The translations under genes were made by a program, and so were the position numbers. The notes under the pieces were generated by a model. That model was not told the DNA's origin, searched no databases, and was given only the letters and a program-made list of their open reading frames with translations. Shown here one piece after another: positions 1-12,298 of a DNA stretch of 64,000 bases; positions within the stretch are counted from its first letter, which is position 1; each line of letters starts with the position of its first letter. Origin of the DNA: Agarophyton chilense (lineage: Eukaryota; Rhodophyta; Florideophyceae; Gracilariales; Gracilariaceae); the NCBI GenBank assembly GCA_030374765.1, contig JARGXX010000092.1:1116001-1180000 (forward strand), written 5' to 3'.

Positions 1-114
1 TGACCTTGTTCCCAGATGCGGGAGCTACGATGGACCGTCGTGCTCCAGCGAACCGTCGTGCCGGGAGGCAGTTTGGGATTATTTGGACTAATTGTTGCCC
101 CCTCCTGAAGGCTA

Positions 115-365
115 CGCTCCGTGCTGCCGATTTTGCGCCAATACCGGGCGATAAAATTAGCCGGGATGGTTTGAGGCTCTTGCCAAGTATCTTCCCCAGG
201 TCTGTAGCTGAACCAACGGACGCAGTAGCGCATGGTTCCATCTTCTCCTCGAACGGCGGAGATGATGCGTTCAATCACATATCCCGGTTGATGTTGATTT
301 TCCGGAAGGAGAGTGTGGTCCAGAGGGGCGAATCCATCGGATTCAGTCGGTAGCGCTGGTTCATA
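115..365 (-). pseudogene. Chromodomain at the C-terminus of the first gypsy element
   Basis: In one minus-strand frame, from about 287 down to 120, the translation contains YVIERI, then an acidic/Gly turn, YCVRWFSY and DTWQEP. This is the aromatic-cage layout of a chromodomain (Y...W..Y...W.P). In chromoviruses this domain follows the integrase and guides insertion towards marked chromatin. It aligns with the clearer chromodomain of element A (24597-24770). The linker from the integrase (about 365-990) is frame-disrupted. The chromodomain call is from motif reading only. Confidence 0.75.
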
Positions 366-989
366 GTAGTTGCAATTGACCATCGTGCCTGTGGGGCTAG
401 TCAAGTGCTCGAGAACTGCCTTAGGGGGTATGGAGACTTGAGTGTTGACCTGAGGTCGTGGTGCTTCAGTTGGGCCAGGGGGCTGGGACGTTCGTGGTGC
501 GGAGGTACTTTGAGGTCGTGTAACGCAGTCAATGGACACGGTGTCCTGTAGGCCGTCAATTAGCAACGTGATGGTGTGTTCATTGGCGTTAAAGACTTTG
601 TATGGTCCTGTAGAGCGAGGTACGAGCTTCCGCGTAGTGTCCTCGAGTTCCGCACTGTACTTCGGTGGCCGGTCCAGGTAAACCAGATCTCCTTTAGCAA
701 AGGTCGGTGTGTTCCAAACGGCTTTGTCGAAATTGCACCTGTAGCGCCGTTGAGATTTGGCGAGTACAATTCTGGTCGATTGGAGAATGCGGTCAATGCG
801 TCGGTGCGAATAGCGCTTCGCCTGGGTAAAATTCATCCCTTTGGTTATTTCCTGGGGTATGATAGACTCTTTAAGGTCAACAGCTATCGGCGGCGGCGGG
901 CTCGTTCGCATTAAGTCGAAAGGCGTTGTCTCTGTGGAAGCGTGCACCTGCGTGTTGTAGGCATAAACCAGTTGCTCAACGTATTCGTC

Positions 990-1537
990 CTAGTCCAACT
1001 GATGCTCCAAAACGTAGTGCTCCAACCGCTCCAGAAGGAGGCGGCTGAATCGTTCGGCTTGGCTAATGGTTTCCGGGTGGTACGCCGTGGTGTTCATATG
1101 TTTGATACCTAAGGTAGCACAGACATGCAAGAAGAATTTGGATACAAACTCGTTGCCGTTATTCGTGAGGAGGTAGAGTGGAATTCCATATGGATATATC
1201 CAGTGGGAAAAGAAGTCCGTGGCGACATATGTGGCTGCTTTGATCCCTAAGGGTAGGACTCGGGTAAGTTTTATAAACCTATCGGTTGTAACCAAGAAAA
1301 ACCGTTTTCCACGGGGCGAGATTGAAAGAGGCCCAAGTATATCCATCGCGACAATTCCATTGGACCTGCGGCGGGGAAGAGCTTCAATTTGGCCTGATGG
1401 TTGGCGCGAGACCCTCCGATTTGTGCGCACGATGTACAGTTCCATGCGGTTTGCCATAGGTCCTGCGCCATTCGTGGCCAGTAGAAGAAATTCTTTAGGG
1501 TCTGGTACATTCGTCGGCCTCCAGGATGACCAGCCAA
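990..1537 (-). pseudogene. Integrase of the first gypsy element, frameshifted
   Basis: Two overlapping minus-strand frames carry one integrase. The first (1537-1271) holds the zinc-binding end, with GHPGGRRMY, FFYWPRMAQD and a CTSC pair. The second (1457-990) holds the catalytic core, with AMDILGP (first Asp), LLTNNGNEF at the second acidic site and YHPETISQAERFSR (Glu region). The second catalytic Asp, normally in a DNG triplet, reads Asn here, so the active site is lost as well as the frame. Integrase would insert the cDNA copy into the host genome. Confidence 0.85.
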
Positions 1538-2034
1538 GCGGGGGAAATGGGCGAGGTATAGAAATGGCGCCCTTTGCGAAGTTTGTTTTACCCGTTGGAG
1601 TGCTTCATCCGGCGGTGAGCGGCAACATAGTAGTCCAAATTGGTCATTGTCAAACGGGCATCCTTAGGTTCCTACGAATTGGGCTGTATCCTTGTAGTAT
1701 TTGTCTTCGACCTGCGCCTATAGAAGTTCCTCAATAGTTACAGGGAGGAGCTCTTTTTCCTCCGGGGCTATCGCATAAACCTGAGGTGGTGCCGAATTGG
1801 GCAGTATTGTCTCCCAGTCTAATTGGTATACTTCGTTCTCATCTACCTCAGAATCCTTCTATTTCACCTTACTCATGAGTTCATCTGTTTCCGTATAGTC
1901 CTGAGATCCATCATCTGTAAAGGGAGTAGGAATTAGGTCGTCCAATGGGGTGTCATCAGTTCCGTCGGTAATGATTGGCGGCAGGGAATCTGCTGCCTGC
2001 TGCTTGATTCCTGGTCAATATGTTATCTCGTAGT

Positions 2035-3184
2035 CATATTTTGACAGCCTGAGGGGCCAGCTAGCGAGGCGACTCTATGCAACGGTTATATTGAGGAGCC
2101 AATGGAGTGAGTCATGGTCTGTCCTAGTTGTAAACCTGGTTCCATCGAGGTATGAACGGAGGGTCAATACGGACGATACGATGGCTAGACATTCCTTTTC
2201 GGTCGTGTTGTAGTTTCGCTCCGCGCTGGTGAGCGTTCTGCTCTAGTAGCCAATAGGTCGATAGTCCTTCGGTGACTCCTGTTCCTGTAGCAGTGCACAA
2301 CCTGCTTGGACATCAGAGGCATCTGCGTCCAGGACGAAAGGCCTATTGGGATTTGGTAAGGCCAATATGAGTGGGTTCGGCAATTTGTCCTTTAAGGTCT
2401 GAAATGCCTCGTACTGGTCATCGGTAAGGGCTTCGAACTCAGAAGGTGTTACCATATTCAGCATCGCGTTCAAAGGAATCGAGATCTTGGCAAACCCTTG
2501 GACGAACCGTTGGTAACGGTTGCACAAGCCCAGGAAGGATCGAAGTCCAGCATTGGTCCTAGGAGGGTTAGCCTGGCCAATCTTATTTGTGGTCCGTGTG
2601 GGCACCTTTAGCTTTCCTGGGAGAACAACGTGACTAAGGTACTCCACTGAGGCCTGGAAGAAAGCGCATTTGCGGAGTTTCAGTGTTACTCCAGCGTCCT
2701 GTAGGATTGTTAGCACCTCTTTCACGTGGCGAAGGTGTTTCTTTAGGATCCGTGAGAAGATGATAACGTCATCCAAATAGACCAGGGCGAACTTTCATTT
2801 GACTCTGGACAGTATAATGTCCATTACCCGTTGGAAAGTGGCTGGTGCATTCTTCAAACCAAAGGGCATACGAGCAAATCTCAATAGATCTTCATGGCCG
2901 GTAAACGTTGTCAGCGCTCTCGCATCTTCGGCCAAAGGGATTTGCCAGTATTCAGAGTCAGCGTCCAGTGTAGAAAATACAACAGCTTCGCGTAAAGAAT
3001 CTAGACAGTCGTCCATGCCGGGTATCGGGTATGAGTACCTCTTGGTTACTGCGTTCAGCTTTCTGTATTCGATATAGAACCTGACGGAGTAATATTTCTT
3101 CGCCACGACGACAACGAGACTTGCCCATTCGGATTGCTTTGGAGGGGCCTTCTCTATGACTTGAGCTTTTCGCATCTTGTCCAT
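2035..3184 (-). pseudogene. Reverse transcriptase and RNase H of the first gypsy element
   Basis: The RT palm is split at about 2795-2776 by a stop. The upstream part (3184-2795) has the fingers motif VIEKAPPKQSEWAS, YPIPGMDDCLDSL, TLDADSEYWQI and MPFGLKNAPATFQ. The downstream part (2776-2243) begins at the YLDD box (read as LDDVIIFSR) and runs through FLGLCNRYQRF into the RNase H start VLDADAS. RNase H continues at 2240-2085 with TEKECLAIV and RTDHDSLHWLL before another stop. The domain order and motifs are diagnostic of Ty3/gypsy Pol. It is non-functional because of several stops. Confidence 0.9.
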
Positions 3185-3199
3185 CTGGTCGGCGTCAAT

Positions 3200-4189
3200 T
3201 TACCTACCTTTAAGGCCGGTACGGTATGGGTGCTGGAACAGTGGTCTAGCGTCATCCTGATAGTCAATGAGGTGTGTAGTGGCTCTGATTCTTCCCAATC
3301 TACATGACCACATGGCCTGGGATTCCCTGAGGAGATCAAGTACCTGGGGCCTATAGGGTTCTAATTCTGCGCCGATAGCGACCGTCCCCTCCCAAGAGTC
3401 GACGTCCTCGTCGGGAGTTGGCGTCGCAATGTTATTCATTTGAGCCTCTATAATGGCCACGGGCACGGGTATAGTGATACCAATCATTTTAGTTTTAGGT
3501 AACCGTACGGTTTTATCTCGGAAGTTGCTGATTGTGACCAAAAAGGACCTGTTGGGGTGGATATCAATTACTCCATTGGCCATCAAGGTAAGGTGCTTCA
3601 GAACCGTTTTCGGGAGGTTCTGAATCTTTACGATACCTGAGGACTGGGAATGGACCGATACAGCGATTTGGGTCATCGAGGGTATCCTTATGGCCTTTGA
3701 CATGCGAACCTTGTTGGAATTCGTGTTTTTGGAGACAACCGCTCGTTTGCGGTTTGTTTCCGGTCCTGGGGCGGAACCAGTTTTGGAGATGTAAGGTGCG
3801 CGGTAGAACGCGACTTTCCTAAGACATGGATAAATGGCTTTAGTGTATCGATCGATAAAGGAGGTCCCTAGGATTGCCGCAGCGCCCAAGTTAGGACATA
3901 CAAAAAACCACGTGCGGACTTTGAATTGGCCTAACTCGAGGTATAGTGGTACTATCCCATTATTGTCCATTGGTCTACGTGATACATCGGTAGTTCTTGG
4001 GGTCTTTCTTGCCTGAAAGAAATCTTGCCACCCCAGTGGGAGCAGCTTAGGATGAACCAAATTGATACCAGCCCCAGTGTCCAATACAGCTGTGGTCCCT
4101 CGAGAGTTGATGGAACGAATTCCTACGGTTACTCGAACTTCATAGTTCTCCTTCCTGAGGATACGGACGGGGTCGTTATTGTGTTCCAA
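3200..4189 (-). pseudogene. Retropepsin region of the first gypsy element
   Basis: A 329-residue open stretch contains AVLDTGAGINLVHPKLL, the DTGA active site of an aspartic retroviral-type protease, followed by a beta-rich stretch ending in AAILGTSFIDRY (the ILG flap/core motif). The protease cuts the Gag-Pol polyprotein. The rest of the stretch is the linker between protease and RT. The same arrangement occurs in element B (LDTGAAPNLIHVE) at the start of Pol. The downstream RT is in a different frame, so this belongs to a dead copy. Confidence 0.8.
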
Positions 4190-4506
4190 TTGTGTTTTAT
4201 CCTGAGTGGTTCATTGTAGGTGGTTTATATTGGAAAGTGAGGAGCTCTTTGGCTCATGACCGTCCAATTGTTTGAGGCAGGGTTTTAAAGAGGGAGGATT
4301 TGCCTCGAGTCTTCCATCTAGTAGTTTTCCGATGGCGCCTCCGTTTCTTCCTGAGGATAAGGTTCTTCCACGGGGTCGTCCGCGGGATCTACCATGGCGT
4401 GGACCTGTGGGGCTTTGATCGGAGTATCCGGAGGCGTGGCATAGCGTGAGCTTCCAGGGGTCCCTGTGGTTCGTTGCTCTGCCCTGTTATACAATCCTTC
4501 GGATAT

Positions 4507-5488
4507 CTACACCCGGTAATCCTCTTCCCTTAGGGCTAGGAGGTTGTTGCGTGCGTTCTCAGGCAGATTCTTCGTACAGTCACAATGTCGGGTCACAGAA
4601 ACGCAGAGGAAGCAAGCCCTTGGAGAGCGAACAATAACGTCCTTGCGGGGCGGAAAGGGAGATGACATGGGTTTTTGTCGCCCAGTGGTCACTGTAGTTC
4701 CCTTAGAGGTAGATTATGGGGGCCTGGACGGAGGAGCACTGAAATTAACCGCGAGGACATCTCTCGAATCGGCGTAATGGAGTGATGCATCCACTTTCGA
4801 CTCCGTTGAGCTATCCAAATGGGCTTGGTTGGGTTTACGGAATGGAGTTGCATGTTCTCTGGATATATCAGCGTTGCGTTTGGGAGTGCTGCAGGTTTTG
4901 CCATAGCCCTCGGCGTAGGTAGCGAGCCTTCGGAAGGAGTATTGCGGGTTTTCCGTGTGGTAAATGCACACATGTGTCCGAATGGCAGGAAGCAATCCCG
5001 TGATGAAGTGAAGTTCAAGCCCTCCTCCGGAGAACACGTTTCCATATCGGTAAGCCTTCTTCCATAGGTCGTCTGCAAAAGCCGAATCCGGCATGTTGGA
5101 GCTCTTTCTAAAAGATGTTACTTCCTGGTGGGAAGCCATTATAACGTCACCCGTGGCGTAAGTTTCCAAGAGTTAATGAACAACCTGAGGGTACGACCTG
5201 AAGAGCTCACGGTCTTGAGCGTCCACGAGGTCAGTTGTGCCAGATATCTTCGAAACAACTCGGTCACGCGCCTCTCCTGTAAAGGAGAATTGAAAAAGGT
5301 ACAGAGCGGCGCCCTTGTGGACATCGTTTTGATCGCAGGCCGTACGTAACAAACTGAGAACCCTAAGGAAATCAATGGGATCGGAACCCGAGAACTTGTC
5401 CGTTATTGTTGGTTGCATCCGCCTAGCCCATTTGGCGATTCTGCGAGCCACCGATCCAGAATATTTCGCGGACCTGTAGGAAAGCCGG
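4507..5488 (-). pseudogene. Gag of the first gypsy element, N-terminus lost
   Basis: Minus-strand frames 5488-5173 and 5169-4714 read through a retrotransposon Gag domain (KFSGSDPIDFLRVLSLLR, then ALYLFQFSFTGEARDRV and, after a stop at 5173, FADDLWKKAYRYGNVF). A degraded zinc knuckle follows in another frame (CFLCVSVTRHCDC, 4692-4507). Gag builds the virus-like particle and binds the RNA. The first residues are missing because the copia LTR begins at 5489. Confidence 0.75.
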
Positions 5489-6174
5489 TGATGGAAAGGG
5501 AAAGGCTGAAGGAAAGGTTGAGGGATGAAAGGAAAGTTCGCCACCTCTGGCTTGGATTTACTTGGAGGCGCTCAATCTCTCACCTATATACAACTCAAAA
5601 ACGTCAGCTAACTAGACGCCAACCGAGAGTAAACCCTAGACTACAAAGCAGGGACACCCAACACTACCAATCATATTCAAGCACGACATTACCCCTAGAC
5701 AAAGTTCATTGCAGCACACAACAAGGCAATATAACAGTGCACAGCACATCATTACACTGACGTGTGCACAAATTCAATATGCCAGCACACGCTTCTTGCA
5801 TCCGCCTCCATACACTTTCACCTTCCAGCACAGTACACCAAGTCTTCTGTAATACATATCACACTCTCTTCTCCAAGTACATTCGTTACACCTTGGGAGG
5901 CGTGTACATAGTACACCAGCTGGACATCCTGAACAGCGTGCACAATAGTACAAGTAGACAACGTACACAAGTGTACTCCAGAAAATCCCAATAGTGCCAT
6001 ACCACTTATACACACTACATTGCAGGTGCATATTTGCAGTAGCAAATCACAGCACCAGTTCACGTTGAGATCCGGCTGATAGGCATATGCGCTTTTACAG
6101 AGGCACCCTCCAAAACAGCCCATGCTCTCCTGCACATTTGGTTCTCAATGACAGCATAGGCACTTGCACCAACA
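5489..6174 (-). repeat. 3' LTR of copia-1
   Basis: This 686-bp sequence is repeated at 10631-11317 with scattered mismatches and a 1-bp length difference. It starts TG and ends CA on both strands. Being left-most on a minus-strand element it is the 3' LTR. LTR divergence is clearly more than in element B, so the insertion is older. Confidence 0.93.
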
Positions 6175-6186
6175 CCCCCCCTCTGT
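6175..6186 (-). other. Polypurine tract of copia-1
   Basis: On the minus strand the bases just before the 3' LTR read GACAGAGGGGGG. A purine run directly upstream of the 3' LTR primes plus-strand cDNA synthesis. Its position fixes the LTR edge at 6174. Confidence 0.8.
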
Positions 6187-6194
6187 CACTGACT

Positions 6195-9100
6195 TCAGAG
6201 GTCTAGGGGCATCAAGCCACTCTCACTTCGAAACTTCTCCAGCTTTACACGCCCAAGTGGTTTTGTTAGCATGTCCGCAACCATGTTTTCGATGGGGCAG
6301 TAATGCAACTCAATAGACTTGTCCTGTACAGCCTCTCGCATGATATGAAAGCGAATGTCAATATGCTGGGTTCGCTTGTTCAAAACTCCGTTCCGGGCGA
6401 GGTCTATGGAACCCTGATTGTCTACATACACAGTCGTGGGTTCTACCAAGAGCTTTACGGACTTGTCCACTTGCAGACCACTTGCGTTGCCGATGCCATT
6501 CCACAGTCGCCTCAGCCAGATCGCCTCCTTCGTCCCAGTGCACAGACTCACATACTCATCTTTAGCACTGGACAGCGCAACCACTTCCTGTTGGCAAGAG
6601 CTCCAAGACACCGGAGCACCACACATCATGAACACAAATCCACTGGTGGATTTGCGAGAGGAAGTGTCACCGGCCCAGTCCGAGTCAACATATCCGTACA
6701 GCTGAGTATCCGTGCATGAGCCATATGTGAGTCCGAATAATCGAGTGCCATTGAGGTACCTCAGAACGCGCTTGACTGCCTCCGAATGAGACTCTCCAGG
6801 TTTCTCGACAAACTTTGCTAACTTGGACGCTGCAATTGAAATTTCCGGTCGAGTCCTCACAGAAAAATACATCAGGCATCCAATCGCTTGCCTGTATGGT
6901 ATGCTGGTCAACGGCTCCTCAATCTGAGTAAGGTCCATACCGGAGTCCATGGGAGTGTCCACTGGCTTTGACTGGCACATGCCAAAACGTTCCAGGACCT
7001 TGTGCGTGTACGCTGATAGCGTCAGGAACAGCATTTTCTTGGCTCGGTCACGGTGAATCTCGAAACCGAGAACCATTCGAGCCTCATTTAGGTGCTTCAT
7101 GCGGAAACGGTTTGACAACTCAGTTTTCACGTGCTTAATCGAATCCATACTCTGACTTGCAATAAGCAGGTCGTCCACATACAGAGCAATGATTACCATG
7201 AATCTCAGCTCTACTCCGGTGTAAACACACTCGTCTGCGGCGTTCGGCTTGAGAGCCATCTCCCCAACAAGAAACGCGTATATCTTTGCGTGCCACTGCC
7301 TTGGTGCCTGTCGTAACCCATAAAGAGCTTTCTTCAGTTTGCACACCAAGTCCTCGTTTCCGGGTTTAATGAATCCGTCCGGTTGCTCCATGTACACAGT
7401 CTGGTCGAGGTCTCCGTTCAAGAATGCAGTCTTCACATCCATCTGTTGTAGGTGATAATCTTGCACTGCCACAAGCGACAGAATCATCCTCACCGATGTG
7501 AACTTGACCACTGGCTCATACGTCTCCGAGAAGTCGACGCGCTCAATCTGTAGGAAACCACGAGGAACCAGACGAGCCTTGTACCGAACTGTCGGCTCAC
7601 CGTCAGCACCTGCTTCATACTTCTGCAAAAATACCCACTTGGATGATATCACGTTGCTGTCTGCTGGCCTAAGCACTAAGTCTCATGTGTCATGCTCCAT
7701 TAAGGACTCATACTCGCTGTCCATCGCCTTGATCCACGACTTGCAATCAGGACGTGACACTGCATCGCTGTACGAGCTAGGAGTGTCATCACTGGCCGCG
7801 AGTAGAGCAGTTGGGCGCCACCAGGACGAAGTCGGATTTCGTACACGAGTAGACCTACGCAATGGCACTGGCTGTGGCACCTCAGGAGCATCTTGTGGAT
7901 GATCGCTGGATTCTTCAGCACCACTTTCTGGTACCTCATCCGGAGGTGTAGCCGTGTCAGGATCCTCGTCATTGGGTTCAACTGGTGGTTGAGAGGTGGA
8001 GGTTTGGTCAGATTTCGACTTCACCGAAATTTCAATCTCGGTATAGTTCTCATCACAATTATCAGTAGTCTCATCTAATTCATTGCGTTCATCAAACTTC
8101 ACATCTATCGACACTACCACCTTTCTCTTCTGCTCATCCCACAGCTTGTAGCCATGGGATCCAACAGTGTACCCAATGAAGATCGCCTCAACGGCACGGT
8201 CCTCCAGCTTCTTCGGCTTATGATCTACCACCTTTTACCAGCACTTGCTCCTAAACACACGCATATTGCTCAAATTAGGCTTGTATCCATGCCACAATTC
8301 ATATGGTGTCACGGTACTTGGCAATGCTTTGCATGTAGCTCGGTTGCGCACATACGCTGCAACATTCAGTGCTTCTGCCCAGAAGCTTTTGGGGAGTGTC
8401 TTGTGACAAAGCATTGACCTGACCAGATCCATGAGTGTGCGGTTTAACCTTTCGGCCAGCCCGTTCTGCTGCGGATTGTAAGGCACAGTTCGCTGATGTT
8501 CAATACCGTGTGACTCAAGTTCTTTTGCAAACTTCTTGGAAAGGTACTCACCACCATTGTCCGTTCGTAGCGCACGAAGTACGCACTCACGGGCAGCGAT
8601 GGTTTTGACTTGTGTACCAGTTTGGTTTTGAACAAACTTGAGCCACATCACGAACATCTGGAACACCTCATCCTTGGTCTTGAGCATGTACAGGAAGCAG
8701 TACCGACTGTGATCGTCGATGAGTGTGACAAAGTAGCGCGAGCCTCCCAAGGAACCAAACTCCACTGGACCACATATGTCCGAGTGAACGAGGTCCAACA
8801 GCTTGGTTGCGCGATCCCCCCCTTGCTTGGGAGTAGCAGTGCGGGTAGACTTGCCTACAACACATGAGTCACAAACATCCAGCTTCTGCGTTACATCCAC
8901 ATTCAGCCCTGACACAACGCCATTGCGAGCCATTTGCTTGATGCCACCTACATTCACGTGAGCCATGCGAGCATGCCATATCGACAGGTCCGACACAAGT
9001 GCACTGTTTACATCACCAAGCTGTGACACTGCAGTGCAGAGGTAGTACAGGCCTTTGACGCGGCGTCCTTGGGCAATCAGAGTAGAGTTCTTGTACATGC

Positions 9101-10232
9101 ACACCTTGAGCTTGTCGAACACAACAGTAGCATCCAAGTCACAAATTGCAGATACCGACAGCAGGTGGTACCTCAGACTTGGCACGTGCACTACCTTATT
9201 CAGCTTGCGCGTGAACCCCTCAACAGTCAGATCCAGTTCAACACAACCTTGGCCATGAGACTCTAACTTGGAATCGTTGCCGATACTCACACCAGGGGAC
9301 ACCTTGCTCTCATACGATTGGAACATGGAGTCGTCAAAAGTCATGTGTACGGTAGCTCCAGAGTCCTCAATACAGTCACTGTTGGTGGACTTAGAGGTAC
9401 CGCTGGCAACGAGGCAAACGTACTCAGTGTCGCTGTCACCCAAACCATGCTCTTCGCTGTAAGCATGTTGTACACTTAGGTGGGCGGCAGCTTCCTGAGC
9501 GTTGTTAGCCTCATAACGTTGCTTTATGAAACAGTTCCTTTGGATATGACCTTTCTTATGACAATAATGACACTCGTTGTTCTTCCATCGCAACTACCTG
9601 CCAACCAAAGCTGCCTCACTTCCGGGGTCCTCTTTGGCACGATCGTTCATTCGCTTCTCTTCTTGCAGCAAACGACTCTTCACAAACTCTAGCATGAGTT
9701 GACGATCGCCAATCGTGGTATCAATTGCCACGATGAGGTGCTCGAATCTTTCCGGAAGTCCGCATTGGACGGCCATAGCAATGTCCTCCTCCTCAACAAC
9801 AACGTCCAAACACTTCAGATCCGATGCCAGATGACGTACACGGTTGATGAACTGTAGCATCTTCTCATCATCACGCATCTCGGCAGAGTAGAAGGACCGT
9901 CGGGCGTTGATTTTGTTGAGCAAGTTCTTACGTTGGAACACATCGCAAATGGATTTCCACATATCGGCAGCGTTGTCGGCGTCCCGCACATGATCTAAAT
10001 GCTCACCACTGAGTGTGAGACCAATAATCCGCAAAGTTCAACCAGATCTTTCGACCGTCACTGTTATCCACCCTAAAAGGACCAGTGGGGAACGCACTTG
10101 ACAGTACACCTGCTTTCGTTCAAGCCTCCAGGCTAACGTCTCGGAGTACAAGGAATCACCCAAAGTACCTCGGATCAACCGCTCGTCGCACAGGCAAAGA
10201 TGCAGACCAAACACATCAACAAACAAACTCAC
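6195..10232 (-). pseudogene. Copia-1 Gag-Pol polyprotein with three nonsense codons
   Basis: From about 10034 down to 6195 a single minus-strand frame is interrupted only by TAG at 9594-9596, TAA at 8235-8237 and TGA at 7683-7685. Domains in order: Gag (MLQFINRVRHLASDL), zinc knuckle CHYCHKKGHIQRNC, protease (EDSGATVHM), integrase (HHCC ending CDSCVVGKS, then HSDICGPV, RTDNGGEYLS and NPQQNGLAERLNRT), RT (KWVF, MDVKTAFLNGDL, LYVDDLLIAS) and RNase H (YVDSDWAGD). The TGA falls where copia proteins usually have the Trp of a TW(D/E)LV motif. The Gag N-terminus (10232-10040) is out of frame or lost. Otherwise the coding region is long and well kept, so decay is recent or the element is moved in trans. 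Confidence 0.92.
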
Positions 10233-10611
10233 ACAAACACTGAGCCGAGAACTCTATGCCCAGACTTCAACAAACACGGTCCTCAACCTCTCCGATCAAA
10301 ACCCGCAAACACGACGCGGGGATCCACAAATCAACGAAACAGAGGGAGACCAAACGAAACGGATAGCGATCGACCAACACGGGCAACAACGAGCACCCAA
10401 ACACAATCACGATAATATCGTCGAACCACTACCACCACAACGCCCTCAGGGAGGAACGCAAGACTGAAAGGAAATACCAACACCAACCCACGATACGGTC
10501 ACACCCTTGACGCAACGGCTACAACGGTGGAGACGAAGAGAAAAGAACAGCAAAACGGGTGAACGGCGGTGCGGGAGAGCGGCGAGAGACGAAATAGACG
10601 GCAAAGGTCAG

Positions 10612-10630
10612 CGGGGCTGGGCCTATAACC
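10612..10630 (-). other. Candidate primer-binding site of copia-1
   Basis: Immediately inside the 5' LTR the minus strand reads GGTTATAGGCCCAGCCCC. A tRNA-complementary primer site is expected here. The match to a specific tRNA was not tested; the position, next to the CA end of the LTR, is the evidence. Confidence 0.45.
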
Positions 10631-11317
10631 TGATGGAAAGAGAAAGGCTGAAGGATAGGTTGACGGATGAAAGGAAAGTTCCCCAGCTCTGGCTCGGATT
10701 TACTTGGAGGCGCTCAATCTCTCTCTTATATACAACTCAAAAACGTCAGCCAACTAGACTCCAACCGAGAGTAAACCCTAGACTACAAAGCAGGGACACC
10801 CAATACTACCAATCATATTCAAGCACGACATTAGCCCTAGCCAAAGTTCATTGCAGCACACAACAAGGCAATATAACAGTGCACAGCACATCATTACACT
10901 GACGTGTGCACAAATTCAATATGCCAGCACACGCTTCCTACAATCCGCCTCCATACACGTTCACCTTCCAGCACAGTACACCAAGTCTTCTGTAATACGC
11001 ATGACACGCTCTTCTCCAAGTACATTCGTTACACCTTGGGAGACGTGTACATAGTACACCAGCTGGACAACCTGAACAGCGTGCACAATAGTACAAGTAG
11101 ACAACGTACACACGTGTAGTCCAGAAAATCCCAATAGTGCCATACCACTTGTACAAACCACATTGCAGGTGCATATTTGCAGTAGCCAATCACAGCACGA
11201 GTTCACGTTGAGATCCGGCTGATAGGCATATGCGCTTTTCGAGAGGCACCCTCCAAAACAGCCCATGCTCTCCTGCACATTTGGTTCTCAGTGAGAGCAT
11301 AGGCACTTGCACCAACA
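10631..11317 (-). repeat. 5' LTR of copia-1
   Basis: This is the partner of 5489-6174 and matches it along its whole 687 bp. On a minus-strand element the right copy is the 5' LTR and should carry the promoter. The interval 10233-10630 between it and gag is the leader; I see no other gene there. Confidence 0.93.
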
Positions 11318-12298
11318 GTTGTCGGGGTTGTCCGCGTTCATAAAGCAACGATCTTGTGTGTGTCCATCGCGATCACAGAAGTCGCAATGATGTCCATTGC
11401 TCGATCTAGAACGATCGGATGATGACGATCTCAAGGCTTCAGCAAGTGCACGAGCAGTAGACTCAATGTCGGAGTGACCATCAGATTCCTCAGTTTCGTT
11501 GTTTGCAATATTGTGGGCACTTTTAGTCGATTCAGAATTTCGACCAGATTGGTTCCTCCCCTTCTTCTTGTGAGGTGAAATACGTCCAGAGGGCCTTGCA
11601 GACACCTGTTTGGCATTGTATTCATCTATGAGGGTCGTGGCCATGTAGTCCCAAGTAAGCTCAGCGATGTACTTTGTTCGAAGAGCTGCGGGAGTAGATT
11701 CCAGTGCGCAATTGGGATCAATGGAAGCAAGTGACGTGGGAGCTTTGTGTGACTCTGGTACTTCCGCATCCTTACCCATGCGCTCTAACTGATCAAATAA
11801 CGCCGTGTACTGGTCCACATAGCCTGAGATATTCTGACCATTGTATGCCATACGGAATAGTTGTGTCTGTACAGCAATTCTGGATACAGTACGATTAGAT
11901 GCATACCATGCATGAAGTATCGCGAGCATGCGCGCCGGTTCGTCGTCGACATCCATGACTATACGAAATGGCGCATCACTTAAGGCGCATATGATGATTC
12001 CACATGCCTTTTCGCGCTTGGCGACAACTCGAGCGCTATCAATAGCTGTATCCGACGTAGCTTCAGTAGTTTCAGAATGTCCAGAACCTGTCTCGACGAC
12101 GGTCCACACACCTTTCACACGACAGGCTGCACGAAGGGGATGACGCCATAAACCAAAATCATCACCTCGTTCGCCATACCGGTAGTAGTTTCTGATTCCA
12201 TATCCGTATCCGACATGTTTCAGTCTGTTATCGACGGAGCAGATAGAACGGAACCAAACGAAATTAATAAGTGGGGGGAAGCAGAGTGAGGGACTCAA
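11318..12298 (-). pseudogene. Truncated Gag of a second copia element (copia-2)
   Basis: One open minus-strand frame resembles copia Gag: an early W-H-P-L-R-A-A-C segment with GVWTVVETG, then a helical middle (MLAILHAWYASNR, QLFRMAYNGQNISGYVDQY, FDQLERMG), a Ser/Arg-rich linker and a complete zinc knuckle CDFCDRDGHTQDRC. The frame then runs into the copia-1 LTR at 11317, so protease, integrase and RT are missing. Its sequence is unlike copia-1 Gag, so this is a different family. Nothing left of copia-1 continues it. Confidence 0.8.

Larger units (their letters stand above)
1..5488 (-). mobile_element. Degenerate Ty3/gypsy (chromodomain-type) retrotransposon, cut at both ends
   Basis: Read on the minus strand the order is gag, protease, reverse transcriptase, RNase H, integrase, chromodomain, which is the Ty3/gypsy order. 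The 3' LTR would lie left of position 1 and is not in the window. The gag N-terminus and 5' LTR are missing because the element stops exactly where the copia LTR starts (5488/5489). Every domain is broken by stops or frame changes, so it is inactive. It is more decayed than elements A and B further right. Confidence 0.9.
5489..11317 (-). mobile_element. Ty1/copia LTR retrotransposon (copia-1)
   Basis: Two direct terminal repeats (5489-6174 and 10631-11317) flank one gag-protease-integrase-RT-RNase H reading frame on the minus strand, the copia order. On the element's own strand each LTR begins TGTTGGTGCAAG and ends in CA. A polypurine tract abuts the 3' LTR at 6175. The five bases outside the left LTR (GCCGG) and right LTR (GTTGT) do not match, so no target duplication is visible. 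The left flank is gypsy gag and the right flank is a different copia gag. Confidence 0.95.
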
